Part shown: positions 1-7,066 of the stretch, piece after piece
Layout: each line of letters starts with the position of its first letter
Position numbering within the stretch: the first letter of the stretch is position 1
NCBI RefSeq assembly: GCF_900573985.1
Contig: NZ_UWOK01000001.1
Location: forward strand, 186,001-250,000
Reading direction: 5' to 3'
Source: Campylobacter showae
Lineage (GTDB): Bacteria > Campylobacterota > Campylobacteria > Campylobacterales > Campylobacteraceae
DNA length: 64,000 bases
The notes under the pieces: model-generated
Told to the model about the DNA's origin: nothing
Seen by the model: the letters and a program-made list of their open reading frames with translations, nothing else
The model's database searches: none
Position numbers and translations under genes: made by a program

Positions 1-275
1 AACCGATGTTTACGACTAGATAAAAATAGGCCGAATTTGCGGGCTGCTTGTTTTCCTTGACGTAGTATTTTAGGCCGTTTGCTAGCTCGCCGCTCGCTAT
101 AGCGGGATCTTGGGCCAAATTTAGCTTTTGCGCGGTTTTATCTTTCGCCGTTAAATTTAACGCGCTCAAATTCGCGTCCGCCTGCTGCGTTTTAGCCACC
201 TGTCCGACCGGCGCTTGTTTAGCAAAAACGCTCGCTGCAAAAACGGCTAGAAATAAAAATAAAATTTTTCTCATC
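1..275 (-). CDS. M16 (insulinase-type) zinc peptidase, N-terminal part
   Basis: The gene runs off the left edge, so only the first 91 or so codons are present. The start ATG is at 275-273, preceded on its strand by a purine-rich AAAGGACG stretch. The product begins with a Sec-type signal peptide (MRKILFLFLAVFAASVFA), then a polar linker, then LANGLKYYVKENKQPANSAY, which matches the opening beta-strand of M16 peptidase domains (typically LxNGLxxxxxxN). The zinc motif HxxEH would lie beyond the edge and cannot be seen. It is divergent from dapB with a 141-bp gap. A periplasmic processing or protein-degrading role is inferred from the family and signal peptide. Confidence 0.75.
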
Positions 276-416
276 GTCGTCCTTTAAATTTAAAAAGCCG
301 ATTATATAGCGCGATTTTTAATATTTTTGCCCGCACGCGGCGAAGACGGCGGCCGTGCTAAATTTATTTTTTATAAAATTTATGCTAAATTTAGGCCAAA
401 TTTTAAAGGATAAATT

Positions 417-1184
417 TTGGTAAAAATAGGAATCCACGGCGCAAGCGGTAAAATGGGACGTATGATCATCGAGTGCCTAAAAAACGAACCAAACGCGAAA
501 CTCAGCGCGGCTTATACGATAGAGCCGCTTGACTTTGCGCTGCCCCAGGACGCCATCCTCACGGATAAATTTGACGAGCTTTTCGCAAATTGTGACGTCG
601 TTATCGACTTTACGATCAAAGATGGCGCGATAAACCTGCTAAACTACGCCCGCACCGACCCAAAACCGCTAGTTATCGGCACGACGGGTCTTGGCGAGGA
701 CGGCGCGAACCTGCTCAAGCTCGCAAGCGCGGCGATGCCGATACTCTACGCCACCAACATGAGCCTTGGCGTAGCGGTTTTAAACCGATTGACAGCGCTT
801 GCGTCAAAGGCATTGCGCGAATTTGACGCCGAGATCGTCGAGCAGCACCACAGGCACAAAAAAGACGCTCCAAGCGGCACGGCGCTGACACTTGGTGAAC
901 GCGTAGCAGCGGCTAGAGGATTAAATCTAAAAGACGTTTTAGTAACGGGCAGAGACGGGCTAGTCGGAGCTCGCAGCAAGGACGAGATCGCGATCCTAGC
1001 CGCGCGAGGCGGCGACGTCGTGGGCAGGCATACGGTCGGATTTTACAACGAGGGCGAGTTTATCGAGCTAAATCACACCGCAACTAGCCGTGCGACCTTT
1101 GCCAAGGGTGCTATAAAGGCGGCTATTTGGGTTGCAGGACAGCAAAGCGGGTTGTACGGGATAGATGATTGCCTTGGGCTGTAA
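417..1184 (+). CDS. dapB: 4-hydroxy-tetrahydrodipicolinate reductase
   Basis: DapB carries out the NAD(P)H-dependent reduction step of the diaminopimelate/lysine pathway in the cytoplasm. The 255-residue product is the usual bacterial length. The Rossmann motif [11 protein letters not shown] is at residues 5-15 and the catalytic/substrate segment [19 protein letters not shown] is near residues 139-157. I take the TTG at 417 as the start because AAAGGA at 405-410 sits 6 bp upstream, and the next codons give the conserved VKIGIHG strand with no ATG available. A TATAAAAT stretch near 371-378 may be its -10 box. In C. jejuni dapB also neighbours purF, as here. Confidence 0.96.
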   Translation: MVKIGIHGASGKMGRMIIECLKNEPNAKLSAAYTIEPLDFALPQDAILTDKFDELFANCDVVIDFTIKDGAINLLNYARTDPKPLVIGTTGLGEDGANLLKLASAAMPILYATNMSLGVAVLNRLTALASKALREFDAEIVEQHHRHKKDAPSGTALTLGERVAAARGLNLKDVLVTGRDGLVGARSKDEIAILAARGGDVVGRHTVGFYNEGEFIELNHTATSRATFAKGAIKAAIWVAGQQSGLYGIDDCLGL

Positions 1185-1224
1185 CGATAACGGCTTATCT
1201 CGCGAGCGGCCTTTGAAAGAGCTT

Positions 1225-1274
1225 GAAAATTCGGGCTTGCGGCAGACCGCACGTCTAGCCTCGCCCAAATTTTC
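1225..1274. repeat. Dispersed 50-bp hairpin repeat, copy A
   Basis: Imperfect inverted repeat with outer arms GAAAATTCGGGC and GCCCAAATTTTC and the inner core GGCAGAC...GTCTAGCC. The flank ATCTCGCGATATTTCACC downstream recurs beside other copies (19.3 kb, 30.0 kb, 34.5 kb), so the mobile or duplicated unit may be longer than the hairpin. It lies in the 310-bp dapB-purF gap together with copy B. Confidence 0.7.
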
Positions 1275-1388
1275 TGCGCAACTTTCAAATTCATCTCGCG
1301 ATATTTCACCTTATTTTTTATGTTAAATTTTAATATTTTCTTGAAAATTACAGAAAATCGGCGGCGATATTTTTGACTTAGGCGAGGC

Positions 1389-1450
1389 GAAATTTAAATT
1401 TTAAGCGCAGGCTAGACATAAAGTCTGCCGAGCTTGAAATTTAAATTTTA
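1389..1450. repeat. Dispersed hairpin repeat, copy B (flipped orientation)
   Basis: Outer arms are AAATTTAAATTTTAAGC and GCTTGAAATTTAAATTTT around GGCTAGAC...GTCTGCC, the reverse complement of the core seen in copy A. The two copies sit 115 bp apart in opposite core orientation. It ends about 45 bp before purF and could act on purF transcription, but nothing in the sequence proves that. Confidence 0.65.
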
Positions 1451-1494
1451 ACGAAGTATAAGACAGAAAATAACACCCCTAAAAAAGGAAAAAA

Positions 1495-2832
1495 ATGTGT
1501 GCGATAGTTGGAGTGATTAATTCTAAAGATGCGGCAAAAACGGCATATTATGCGCTATTTGCCATGCAACACCGAGGCCAGGAAGCAAGCGGCATCAGCG
1601 CATGCGAGAACGGCCGTATAGAAACCGTCAAAGGCCGCGGGCTAGTTACCGAAGTCTTTGACAAGACGAACCTCGAGAGTCTAAAAGGCGATATGGCGAT
1701 CGGCCACAACCGCTACGCCACCGCAGGCAAAAACTCCGCCGCCGATGCCCAGCCCATCGCGGCAAACTACTCGCTAGGCCAAGTCTCTATCGTGCACAAC
1801 GGCAACCTCGTAAACAAAGACGAAGTCCGCAACGCGCTGATCGCCGAAGGCGCGATATTTCAGAGCAATATGGACACCGAAAACATCGTGCATCTCATCG
1901 CTAGAAGTCGCAGCGAACATCTACAAGACCGCATCGTAGCGGCGCTAAAACAGATCAAAGGCGCCTACTGCCTACTCATCCAGTCGCGACATAAAATTTT
2001 TGCCATCCGCGACCGCTGGGGCGTGAGACCGCTCTCGCTGGGGCGCCTAAAAGACGGCGGCTATATCGTAGCTAGCGAGACGTGCGCGTTTGATTTGGTG
2101 GGCGCGACCTTTATCCGCGACGTGGAGCCCGGCGAGATGTTGGTTTTTGAGCAGGGCAAAAGCGAGTTTGAGAGCGTGCGCCTTTTTGAAGCCGAGCCTA
2201 GGGTTTGCGCGTTTGAGTATATCTATTTCGCGCGCCCAGATAGCGTAATCGAGGGCAAAAGCGTCTACGAAGTACGCAAAAAAATGGGCGAAACGCTAGC
2301 TAAAAAAAGCAAGATCGACGCGGACTTCGTCGTGCCGGTGCCAGACAGCGGCACTCCGGCGGCGCTAGGATACGCAAACGCCAGCGGGATACCGTTTGAG
2401 CTAGCCATCGTGCGAAATCACTACGTCGGCCGCACCTTCATCGAGCCGACTCAAGAGATGCGCAACCTCAAAGTCAAACTCAAGCTAAACCCGATGGCAA
2501 GCCTACTCAAAGGCAAAAGCGTAGTCGTCGTGGACGACAGCATCGTGCGCGGCACGACCTCTAAAAAGATCGTCGAGCTACTGCGTCACGCGGGTGCGAG
2601 AGAGATACATTTCAAGGTCGCCTGCCCCGAGCTAAAATACCCCGAGCGCTACGGCATCGACACTCCGAGCTTCGAGGAGCTAATAAGCGCAAACAAAACA
2701 CCCGAAGAGGTGTGCAAATATATCGGCGCGGACAGTCTCGAGTTTTTGGATGTGGACGAGCTGGTTAGCAGTATCGGCAGCGAGCGCAAATACTCGCTGG
2801 TTAGCTTTGACGGGGATTATTTTATCAAGTAA
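1495..2832 (+). CDS. purF: Amidophosphoribosyltransferase
   Basis: PurF catalyses the first committed step of purine synthesis, converting PRPP and glutamine to 5-phosphoribosylamine. The Ntn glutaminase domain starts directly at the nucleophile Cys2 (MCAIVGVIN) and includes MQHRGQEASGI and GHNRYATAGK. The C-terminal phosphoribosyltransferase domain carries the PRPP loop VVVVDDSIVRGTTS near residues 343-356. At 445 residues it is a short, propeptide-less form. ATG 1495 is preceded by AAAAAAGGAAAAAA. It appears to be a single-gene unit, with hairpin repeats upstream and a strong hairpin downstream. Confidence 0.97.
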   Translation: MCAIVGVINSKDAAKTAYYALFAMQHRGQEASGISACENGRIETVKGRGLVTEVFDKTNLESLKGDMAIGHNRYATAGKNSAADAQPIAANYSLGQVSIVHNGNLVNKDEVRNALIAEGAIFQSNMDTENIVHLIARSRSEHLQDRIVAALKQIKGAYCLLIQSRHKIFAIRDRWGVRPLSLGRLKDGGYIVASETCAFDLVGATFIRDVEPGEMLVFEQGKSEFESVRLFEAEPRVCAFEYIYFARPDSVIEGKSVYEVRKKMGETLAKKSKIDADFVVPVPDSGTPAALGYANASGIPFELAIVRNHYVGRTFIEPTQEMRNLKVKLKLNPMASLLKGKSVVVVDDSIVRGTTSKKIVELLRHAGAREIHFKVACPELKYPERYGIDTPSFEELISANKTPEEVCKYIGADSLEFLDVDELVSSIGSERKYSLVSFDGDYFIK

Positions 2833-2848
2833 ATTTGGCCTTTGCTAT

Positions 2849-2879
2849 TTCAAATTTGACCTATTTTGTCAAATTTGAA
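2849..2879. terminator. Hairpin downstream of purF
   Basis: Perfect 12-bp stem TTCAAATTTGAC / GTCAAATTTGAA with a 7-nt loop, 17 bp after the purF stop. There is no T-run, so it may be a transcript-end hairpin or just another of the paired CAAATTTG words that fill this genome. Confidence 0.4.
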
Positions 2880-3103
2880 CTCGTCAAATTTGAGCGGCAG
2901 AACCCACATCTTGAAAACGTGAAATTTTCTTTTTAGCGCTTTTGCCTCAAATTTGGATTTTTACAGATTTAAATTTGATGAAATTTGTGCTCAAAATTTG
3001 GTGAATCAAATTTTAAAATTTGATTTCGAGCGCCATACTGCGCAAAAATGAAAATATTTTATCAATATATAAGCAAACGTTGAATATAATTGCGAACTTT
3101 AAC

Positions 3104-3180
3104 GTCACGGTAGCTCAGCTGGTTAGAGCGCTGGTCTCATAAGCCGGAGGTCGGGAGTTCAAGTCTCCCCCGTGACACCA
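3104..3180 (+). tRNA. tRNA with CAT anticodon (Met elongator, or Ile2)
   Basis: The 77-nt cloverleaf can be drawn fully: acceptor GTCACGG/CCGTGAC, D-arm GCTC...GAGC, anticodon stem CTGGT/GCCGG around loop CTCATAA, T-arm GGGAG/CTCCC and an encoded CCA. The first acceptor pair is G-C, and the anticodon stem lacks the three consecutive G-C pairs of initiator tRNA. Elongator Met and lysidine-modified Ile2 both have a CTCATAA loop and cannot be separated by eye. Confidence 0.9.
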
Positions 3181-3643
3181 TAAATACCCTATTTATCGGT
3201 ATTTAAACCGCCTCTTTTGAAGTTTCCCTTTCTTTGAATTTTTTCTTAAACTATGGTACACTTTTGATAAAAAGTGGTACAATTTTTCAGAATTGTTTTA
3301 TTTTACTAAAAAGATCCTATAAAATTACTTTGGATTCATATTTAAAAATCTAGTCTTTATCTCTAATATCTTCTAATTAAACCAAAAGATCAAATTTATC
3401 CTATTGTTTATTGTTGGCAAATAATATCAAAAATAAAATATTTTGATATTTATATTAAGATAGTTCAATGCTTCACTCAAACCCATCTACATAAAACCCT
3501 ATATTGCTTATCGCTCTCACCTATGCACCACTTACAATTATGACCACATTTGTATCATTAAGATCAAATGGTATAAAATAGAAAAACAACAAATTTTCTA
3601 TCGTTATTGTGCACTTTTATCTTAAAAATTCTATAATAGCGAA
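3181..3643. other. AT-rich intergenic region after tRNA-CAT
   Basis: 463 bp with no convincing ORF and clearly AT-richer than the flanks. At about 3250-3290 there are facing copies of GGTACACTTTT and AAAAGTGGTACA. These resemble the GGTTACACTTTT integrase-arm repeats of the tRNA-Leu element at 37.8 kb. A long-lost insertion at this tRNA is possible but unproven. Confidence 0.4.
3632..3637 (+). promoter_or_regulatory. -10 box (TATAAT) directly in front of the kinase gene
   Basis: A perfect TATAAT ends only 6 nt before the ATG at 3644. Transcription normally starts 6-7 nt after the -10 box, which would place the first nucleotide at the start codon and give a leaderless mRNA. No ribosome binding site is visible, which agrees. 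The other kinase gene at 27554 shows the same geometry. Confidence 0.55.
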
Positions 3644-4534
3644 ATGAAATTCAAGCAAAATTATTTTTACATTTTATTAGTCGCCGTTGCTGTGGGATAT
3701 TTTTATCTAGTTTTTACAAACTATGATGAAAACAAACAACAAACATACGACTCTGCCGTCTCAAGCCAGATAAAAACGGTACAAAAATACAAAGCAATAA
3801 TAAACGAGCGTATCGAACAACAAAAGCGACTGCTTGAGGAGACTGCTAAATTTATAGAGACAAAAGACTACATAAAAGACTATGCTACGATAAAAGGCGT
3901 GCTTAGCATTGTTGCTAGAACGGGTAGCTTTTTAGCAGTCTATGCCGGTTATCCGGATAGCTACAAATTTGTCGCAAGCAACGAAATCGAGCCGCAATAT
4001 AATTTCTCAGACCGCCCTTGGTTTGTCGCGGCAAAAGGCAGTATGGCAACAAGTTTTACCGAGCCTTATATCGACCGCCAGCTTGGCATCTATGTCATCT
4101 CTGTCTCAACGCCGCTTTTGAAGGATGGCGAATTTATAGGTGTTTTGACGGCCGATCTCGACTTTGAAATTTTTCAAAAAGAGCTTGCCGCACTCTTTCC
4201 GCTTGCAAATGGCTCAGCGTTTTTAATGGTGGATGGCAAAAACATTCTTGATCAAACAGGGCAAATTTTAGATTTTTCAGACACTCAAACCAAAGAGGTA
4301 TTGCAAAAAATTTCAGTTAAAAAACAAGGAAACGAGCAAATTTTTATCAAAAATAAGCCTTATATTTTTGTATATGATACGCTCGCAAATAGCAAATGGA
4401 TGCTAGTTAGCGTGCTTGACAAGGGTATGATTTACAATCAGATTAACAAAAAAGCACTAAAAGATCTTGGTATTTTTTTGGCATTGGCATTTTTTGGTAT
4501 TTGCGCCTTTGCTACTCTTTATGTGGCGCAGTGA
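3644..4534 (+). CDS. Sensor histidine kinase, N-terminal sensing half (cut by in-frame TGA)
   Basis: This 296-codon piece has an N-terminal membrane segment (YFYILLVAVAVGYFYLVF), a periplasmic dCache-like double PAS domain (conserved FSDRPWFVAAKG, then GVLTADLDFEIF), and a second membrane segment (IFLALAFFGICAFATLYVA). It stops at TGA 4532-4534. The same frame stays open beyond the stop and encodes the PAS and kinase domains, so this is half of one gene, not a separate protein family. It could still be made as a membrane sensor without a kinase. The dCache fold suggests a small-molecule ligand. The neighbouring TorA-type reductase suggests an electron acceptor such as TMAO or DMSO, by inference only. 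Confidence 0.75.
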   Translation: MKFKQNYFYILLVAVAVGYFYLVFTNYDENKQQTYDSAVSSQIKTVQKYKAIINERIEQQKRLLEETAKFIETKDYIKDYATIKGVLSIVARTGSFLAVYAGYPDSYKFVASNEIEPQYNFSDRPWFVAAKGSMATSFTEPYIDRQLGIYVISVSTPLLKDGEFIGVLTADLDFEIFQKELAALFPLANGSAFLMVDGKNILDQTGQILDFSDTQTKEVLQKISVKKQGNEQIFIKNKPYIFVYDTLANSKWMLVSVLDKGMIYNQINKKALKDLGIFLALAFFGICAFATLYVAQ

Positions 4535-4819
4535 AAATTTTATAAAAACAAACACCTTCTAAATCTCTTTGCCAAAAACCCAATAGGCGGACTTGTCATC
4601 GTAGATAAAGCTGGCAATATCGCCTTTATCAATAAAGAATTCGAGAAAATTTTTGGCCTAAAATTTAAGGCAAATATTGGAAAAAATTTAAAAGAACTCT
4701 CTAGTATTTTTTGCTCGAATAAAACCACACAGAGTATATTTACGCAAATCAGCAGCAACCCAATTAAGAGCTTTAGTCTGACTTCAAAAAAGGGCGAGCT
4801 GTTTTATAAAACAGAGTTT

Positions 4820-5626
4820 TTGCCGCTGCTTGACAAGCAAGGCGTATTTGAGGGTGTTTTTATTATGTCGCACGATATCACGCATGAGGTGAGTTTGGAG
4901 CAAAATAGGCAAAAACAAGAGCAAATTTTACTGCAAAACTCCAAAATGGCCGCACTTGGCGAGATGATAGGCGTGATCTCACATCAATACAAGCAACCTC
5001 TAAATACGCTTTTGCTTCTTGCAAGCGATACTCATGAGCTGTTAAGCGGCAAGAATGGCGATAAAATGGCACTAAAAAACATTGAAAATATACGTATGAA
5101 CGTTGAGCTTATGAATGAAACTATCGATGTTTTTAGGGATTTTTACAAAGAGGATTTTTGTGAGAAAGAATTTGATCTAACCGACGTGCTAGATGATGTT
5201 TTATATATTTGCCGACCGCAGCTTCAAGTAAAAAATATCGAGTTATGCTTTACATACGACGAAGGCTCTTATAAGATCAAAAGCTATGCAAACTACATAA
5301 AACACGTGCTTATGAACCTTATCACAAACGCAAAAGACGAGCTGGCCAAAAAGGCAAAAAGTACCGACAACTTCATCCCTTATGTAGGAATAAATCTTCG
5401 TCAAGATGAGAGCAAATTTATTATCACTATTGAAGATAATGCAAATGGCGTAGATAGTGAGCTTTTAGATAAAATTTTTGAACCTTTTTTTACAACAAAA
5501 GGCGACGATGGCACCGGTATGGGGCTTTATCTTTGCAAGCTGATTTTTGAGAAAAAACTACGTGGCGACATAAGACTTGCAAATGCCAAAAACCCGACAA
5601 AATTCGAAATAGAGCTGTTAAAATGA
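4820..5626 (+). CDS. Sensor histidine kinase, catalytic half (PAS-HisKA-HATPase)
   Basis: The frame is open from 4535, directly after the TGA that ends the sensor half, and first encodes a PAS domain (NPIGGLVIVDKAGNIAFINK). The listed start is a TTG. ATG 4865 is another possible restart, and neither has a clear ribosome binding site. Kinase features are complete: H-box VISHQYKQPLN with the phospho-His near residue 55, N-box NLITNAKDEL, G1 IEDNANGVD, F-box PFFTTK and G2 GTGMGLYLCK. If the TGA is real, a soluble kinase could be produced only by reinitiation, otherwise the gene is a fresh pseudogene. The stop overlaps the regulator start (ATGA), so loss of kinase translation would also affect the regulator. 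Confidence 0.75.
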   Translation: MPLLDKQGVFEGVFIMSHDITHEVSLEQNRQKQEQILLQNSKMAALGEMIGVISHQYKQPLNTLLLLASDTHELLSGKNGDKMALKNIENIRMNVELMNETIDVFRDFYKEDFCEKEFDLTDVLDDVLYICRPQLQVKNIELCFTYDEGSYKIKSYANYIKHVLMNLITNAKDELAKKAKSTDNFIPYVGINLRQDESKFIITIEDNANGVDSELLDKIFEPFFTTKGDDGTGMGLYLCKLIFEKKLRGDIRLANAKNPTKFEIELLK

Positions 5627-6318
5627 ACGAAATTTTTAAAGAGTTAGCGCACCTAAATGTACTTTTGGTTGAGGATGACACGCAGCTGCAAGGAGTTTTG
5701 GCTGGACTTCTTGCACCATATGTAGGGCAAATTTACAAGGCGCAAAACGGGCAAGACGGTCTTGAGAGCTTTAGCAAAAACGACATTGATGTTATCACCA
5801 CCGATATAAATATGACCCATATGAGCGGAACGTCGATGGCAAAACGAGTTAGAGAGCTTGACGAGCGTGTGCCGATCATTTTTATTACAGCCTATGATAC
5901 CGATGAAAATTTACAAAACTCGCTCAACATACAAAATTCAAACCTGCTTAAAAAGCCATTTGATAAACAGCAACTTTTAATCATGATATTAATGGCCACA
6001 AAAAACGGTGCAAAAACTAGCAAGCGATTAAATTTAGGTCGTGGATTTAGCTACGATACACAAGGCAGATTACTTTATAAAGAGAGCGAAACTATCGTTT
6101 TAACTAGAACCGAACAGCGACTTTTGCATATCTTAGCGATAAATAAAGAGCGAGTCGTATCGTTTGATATGATAGAAAATTTCGCATGGAACGGTAAAGT
6201 AGCGTCATTTGAAACGATACGAAACTACATAAACAAACTACGCACCAAAACCTATACACAACTTATTAAAAACGTTCAAGGACTTGGCTACAAGCTCTCG
6301 CTTGATGACGAAGCTTAA
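5623..6318 (+). CDS. OmpR/PhoB-type response regulator
   Basis: The receiver domain has the acidic pair in VLLVEDDTQ (residues 13-21), the phospho-acceptor Asp61 in TTDINM, Thr in FITAYD and Lys111 in LLKKPF. The C-terminal winged helix carries LTRTEQRLLHILA and the terminal hairpin NVQGLGYKL. At 231 residues it is a normal OmpR-class DNA-binding regulator. It overlaps the kinase gene by four bases (ATGA), as in a translationally coupled pair. Its targets are unknown. The convergent TorA/cytochrome operon downstream is the obvious candidate. Confidence 0.9.
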   Translation: MNEIFKELAHLNVLLVEDDTQLQGVLAGLLAPYVGQIYKAQNGQDGLESFSKNDIDVITTDINMTHMSGTSMAKRVRELDERVPIIFITAYDTDENLQNSLNIQNSNLLKKPFDKQQLLIMILMATKNGAKTSKRLNLGRGFSYDTQGRLLYKESETIVLTRTEQRLLHILAINKERVVSFDMIENFAWNGKVASFETIRNYINKLRTKTYTQLIKNVQGLGYKLSLDDEA

Positions 6319-6422
6319 AAATTTGCCTTTAAAGCAGCGTGTAAAATTTAAATTTAAGCGCAAAAAGTCAAATTTGAAAAATAATAGTACCATGATTTAA
6401 TTTTCTAAAAGCGAGTTGTAAA

Positions 6423-6474
6423 GAAAATTTCGTCCTAAGAGTAGATATATAGTCTACCAAAGGCCGAAATTTTC
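6423..6474. repeat. Dispersed hairpin repeat, copy C
   Basis: Outer arms GAAAATTTCG / CGAAATTTTC enclose GTAGA...GTCTAC. It sits between the convergent response-regulator and cytochrome genes, where it could serve as a shared terminator. The core is a variant of the GGCAGAC...GTCTAGCC core of copies A, D and E. Confidence 0.6.
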
Positions 6475-6505
6475 TAGCTCATGCAAGACGATGCACAAAA
6501 TAAAG

Positions 6506-7063
6506 TTATTCTATTGGGGCTTTGCTTTGTAAAAATCTAGTCAAAGTTTGCGTTTCTGTCTCATCAAGTCCAGCGTTGCCAATCATAGTTTTTATGACAC
6601 TTGGCCACACGTTTACACTAAACTCATCGTATCCGTGTAGCGCATGGCACGCCCCGCATCGCTCTTTAAACAACTCTTCGCCAGGCTTATAAACCTCGTC
6701 TAAATTTGATTTTAAGGCCTTTTTGTCGACCGCTCCCTTAACGCTAACCTTGATCCACTCATTGTCATAGTCATCTTTTTGGACACCATTTTTCTTGAAA
6801 TTTTTATCGTTTTTAACGCTTATATCGCTCTCTAGGATACCTAGTCTAGCATAAGCTGTATTACCCTCGCCGGGCACAAAGCCGTTATATTCGACTTCGG
6901 CGAAATTGCCACTATCTTTTAATACCTTGACTTTTGCGCCCACAAAAAGCTGACCGATCTCTTTGCCGCCAACCTTATCTAAAATTTTAGCTGGCGTACC
7001 GACATAGGCATCGTTAGCAAAAAGCGCAGCACTAAGCCCTAAAAACATAACTATTTTTTTCAC
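6506..7063 (-). CDS. Periplasmic monohaem cytochrome c, partner of the TorA-type reductase
   Basis: The 185-residue product has a signal peptide (MKKIVMFLGLSAALFA), an SH3-like N-terminal half and one haem site CGACH at residues 136-140, with a candidate distal Met in the segment ending VIKTMIGNAG. It starts with GTG at 7063, three bases after the reductase stop, with AAGGAT upstream on its strand, so the two genes form an operon. C. jejuni has the same arrangement (Cj0265c next to the TMAO/DMSO reductase Cj0264c). The role is inferred to be passing quinol-derived electrons to the reductase. It is not the pentahaem TorC of E. coli. Confidence 0.85.
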   Translation of the reverse strand: MKKIVMFLGLSAALFANDAYVGTPAKILDKVGGKEIGQLFVGAKVKVLKDSGNFAEVEYNGFVPGEGNTAYARLGILESDISVKNDKNFKKNGVQKDDYDNEWIKVSVKGAVDKKALKSNLDEVYKPGEELFKERCGACHALHGYDEFSVNVWPSVIKTMIGNAGLDETETQTLTRFLQSKAPIE

Positions 7064-7066
7064 TTC

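Noticed and set aside
4532..4534. Selenocysteine codon in the kinase
   Set aside because: Campylobacter can make selenoproteins, but a Sec in a linker between membrane helix and PAS domain has no family precedent, and I saw no clear bSECIS-type hairpin directly after the TGA.
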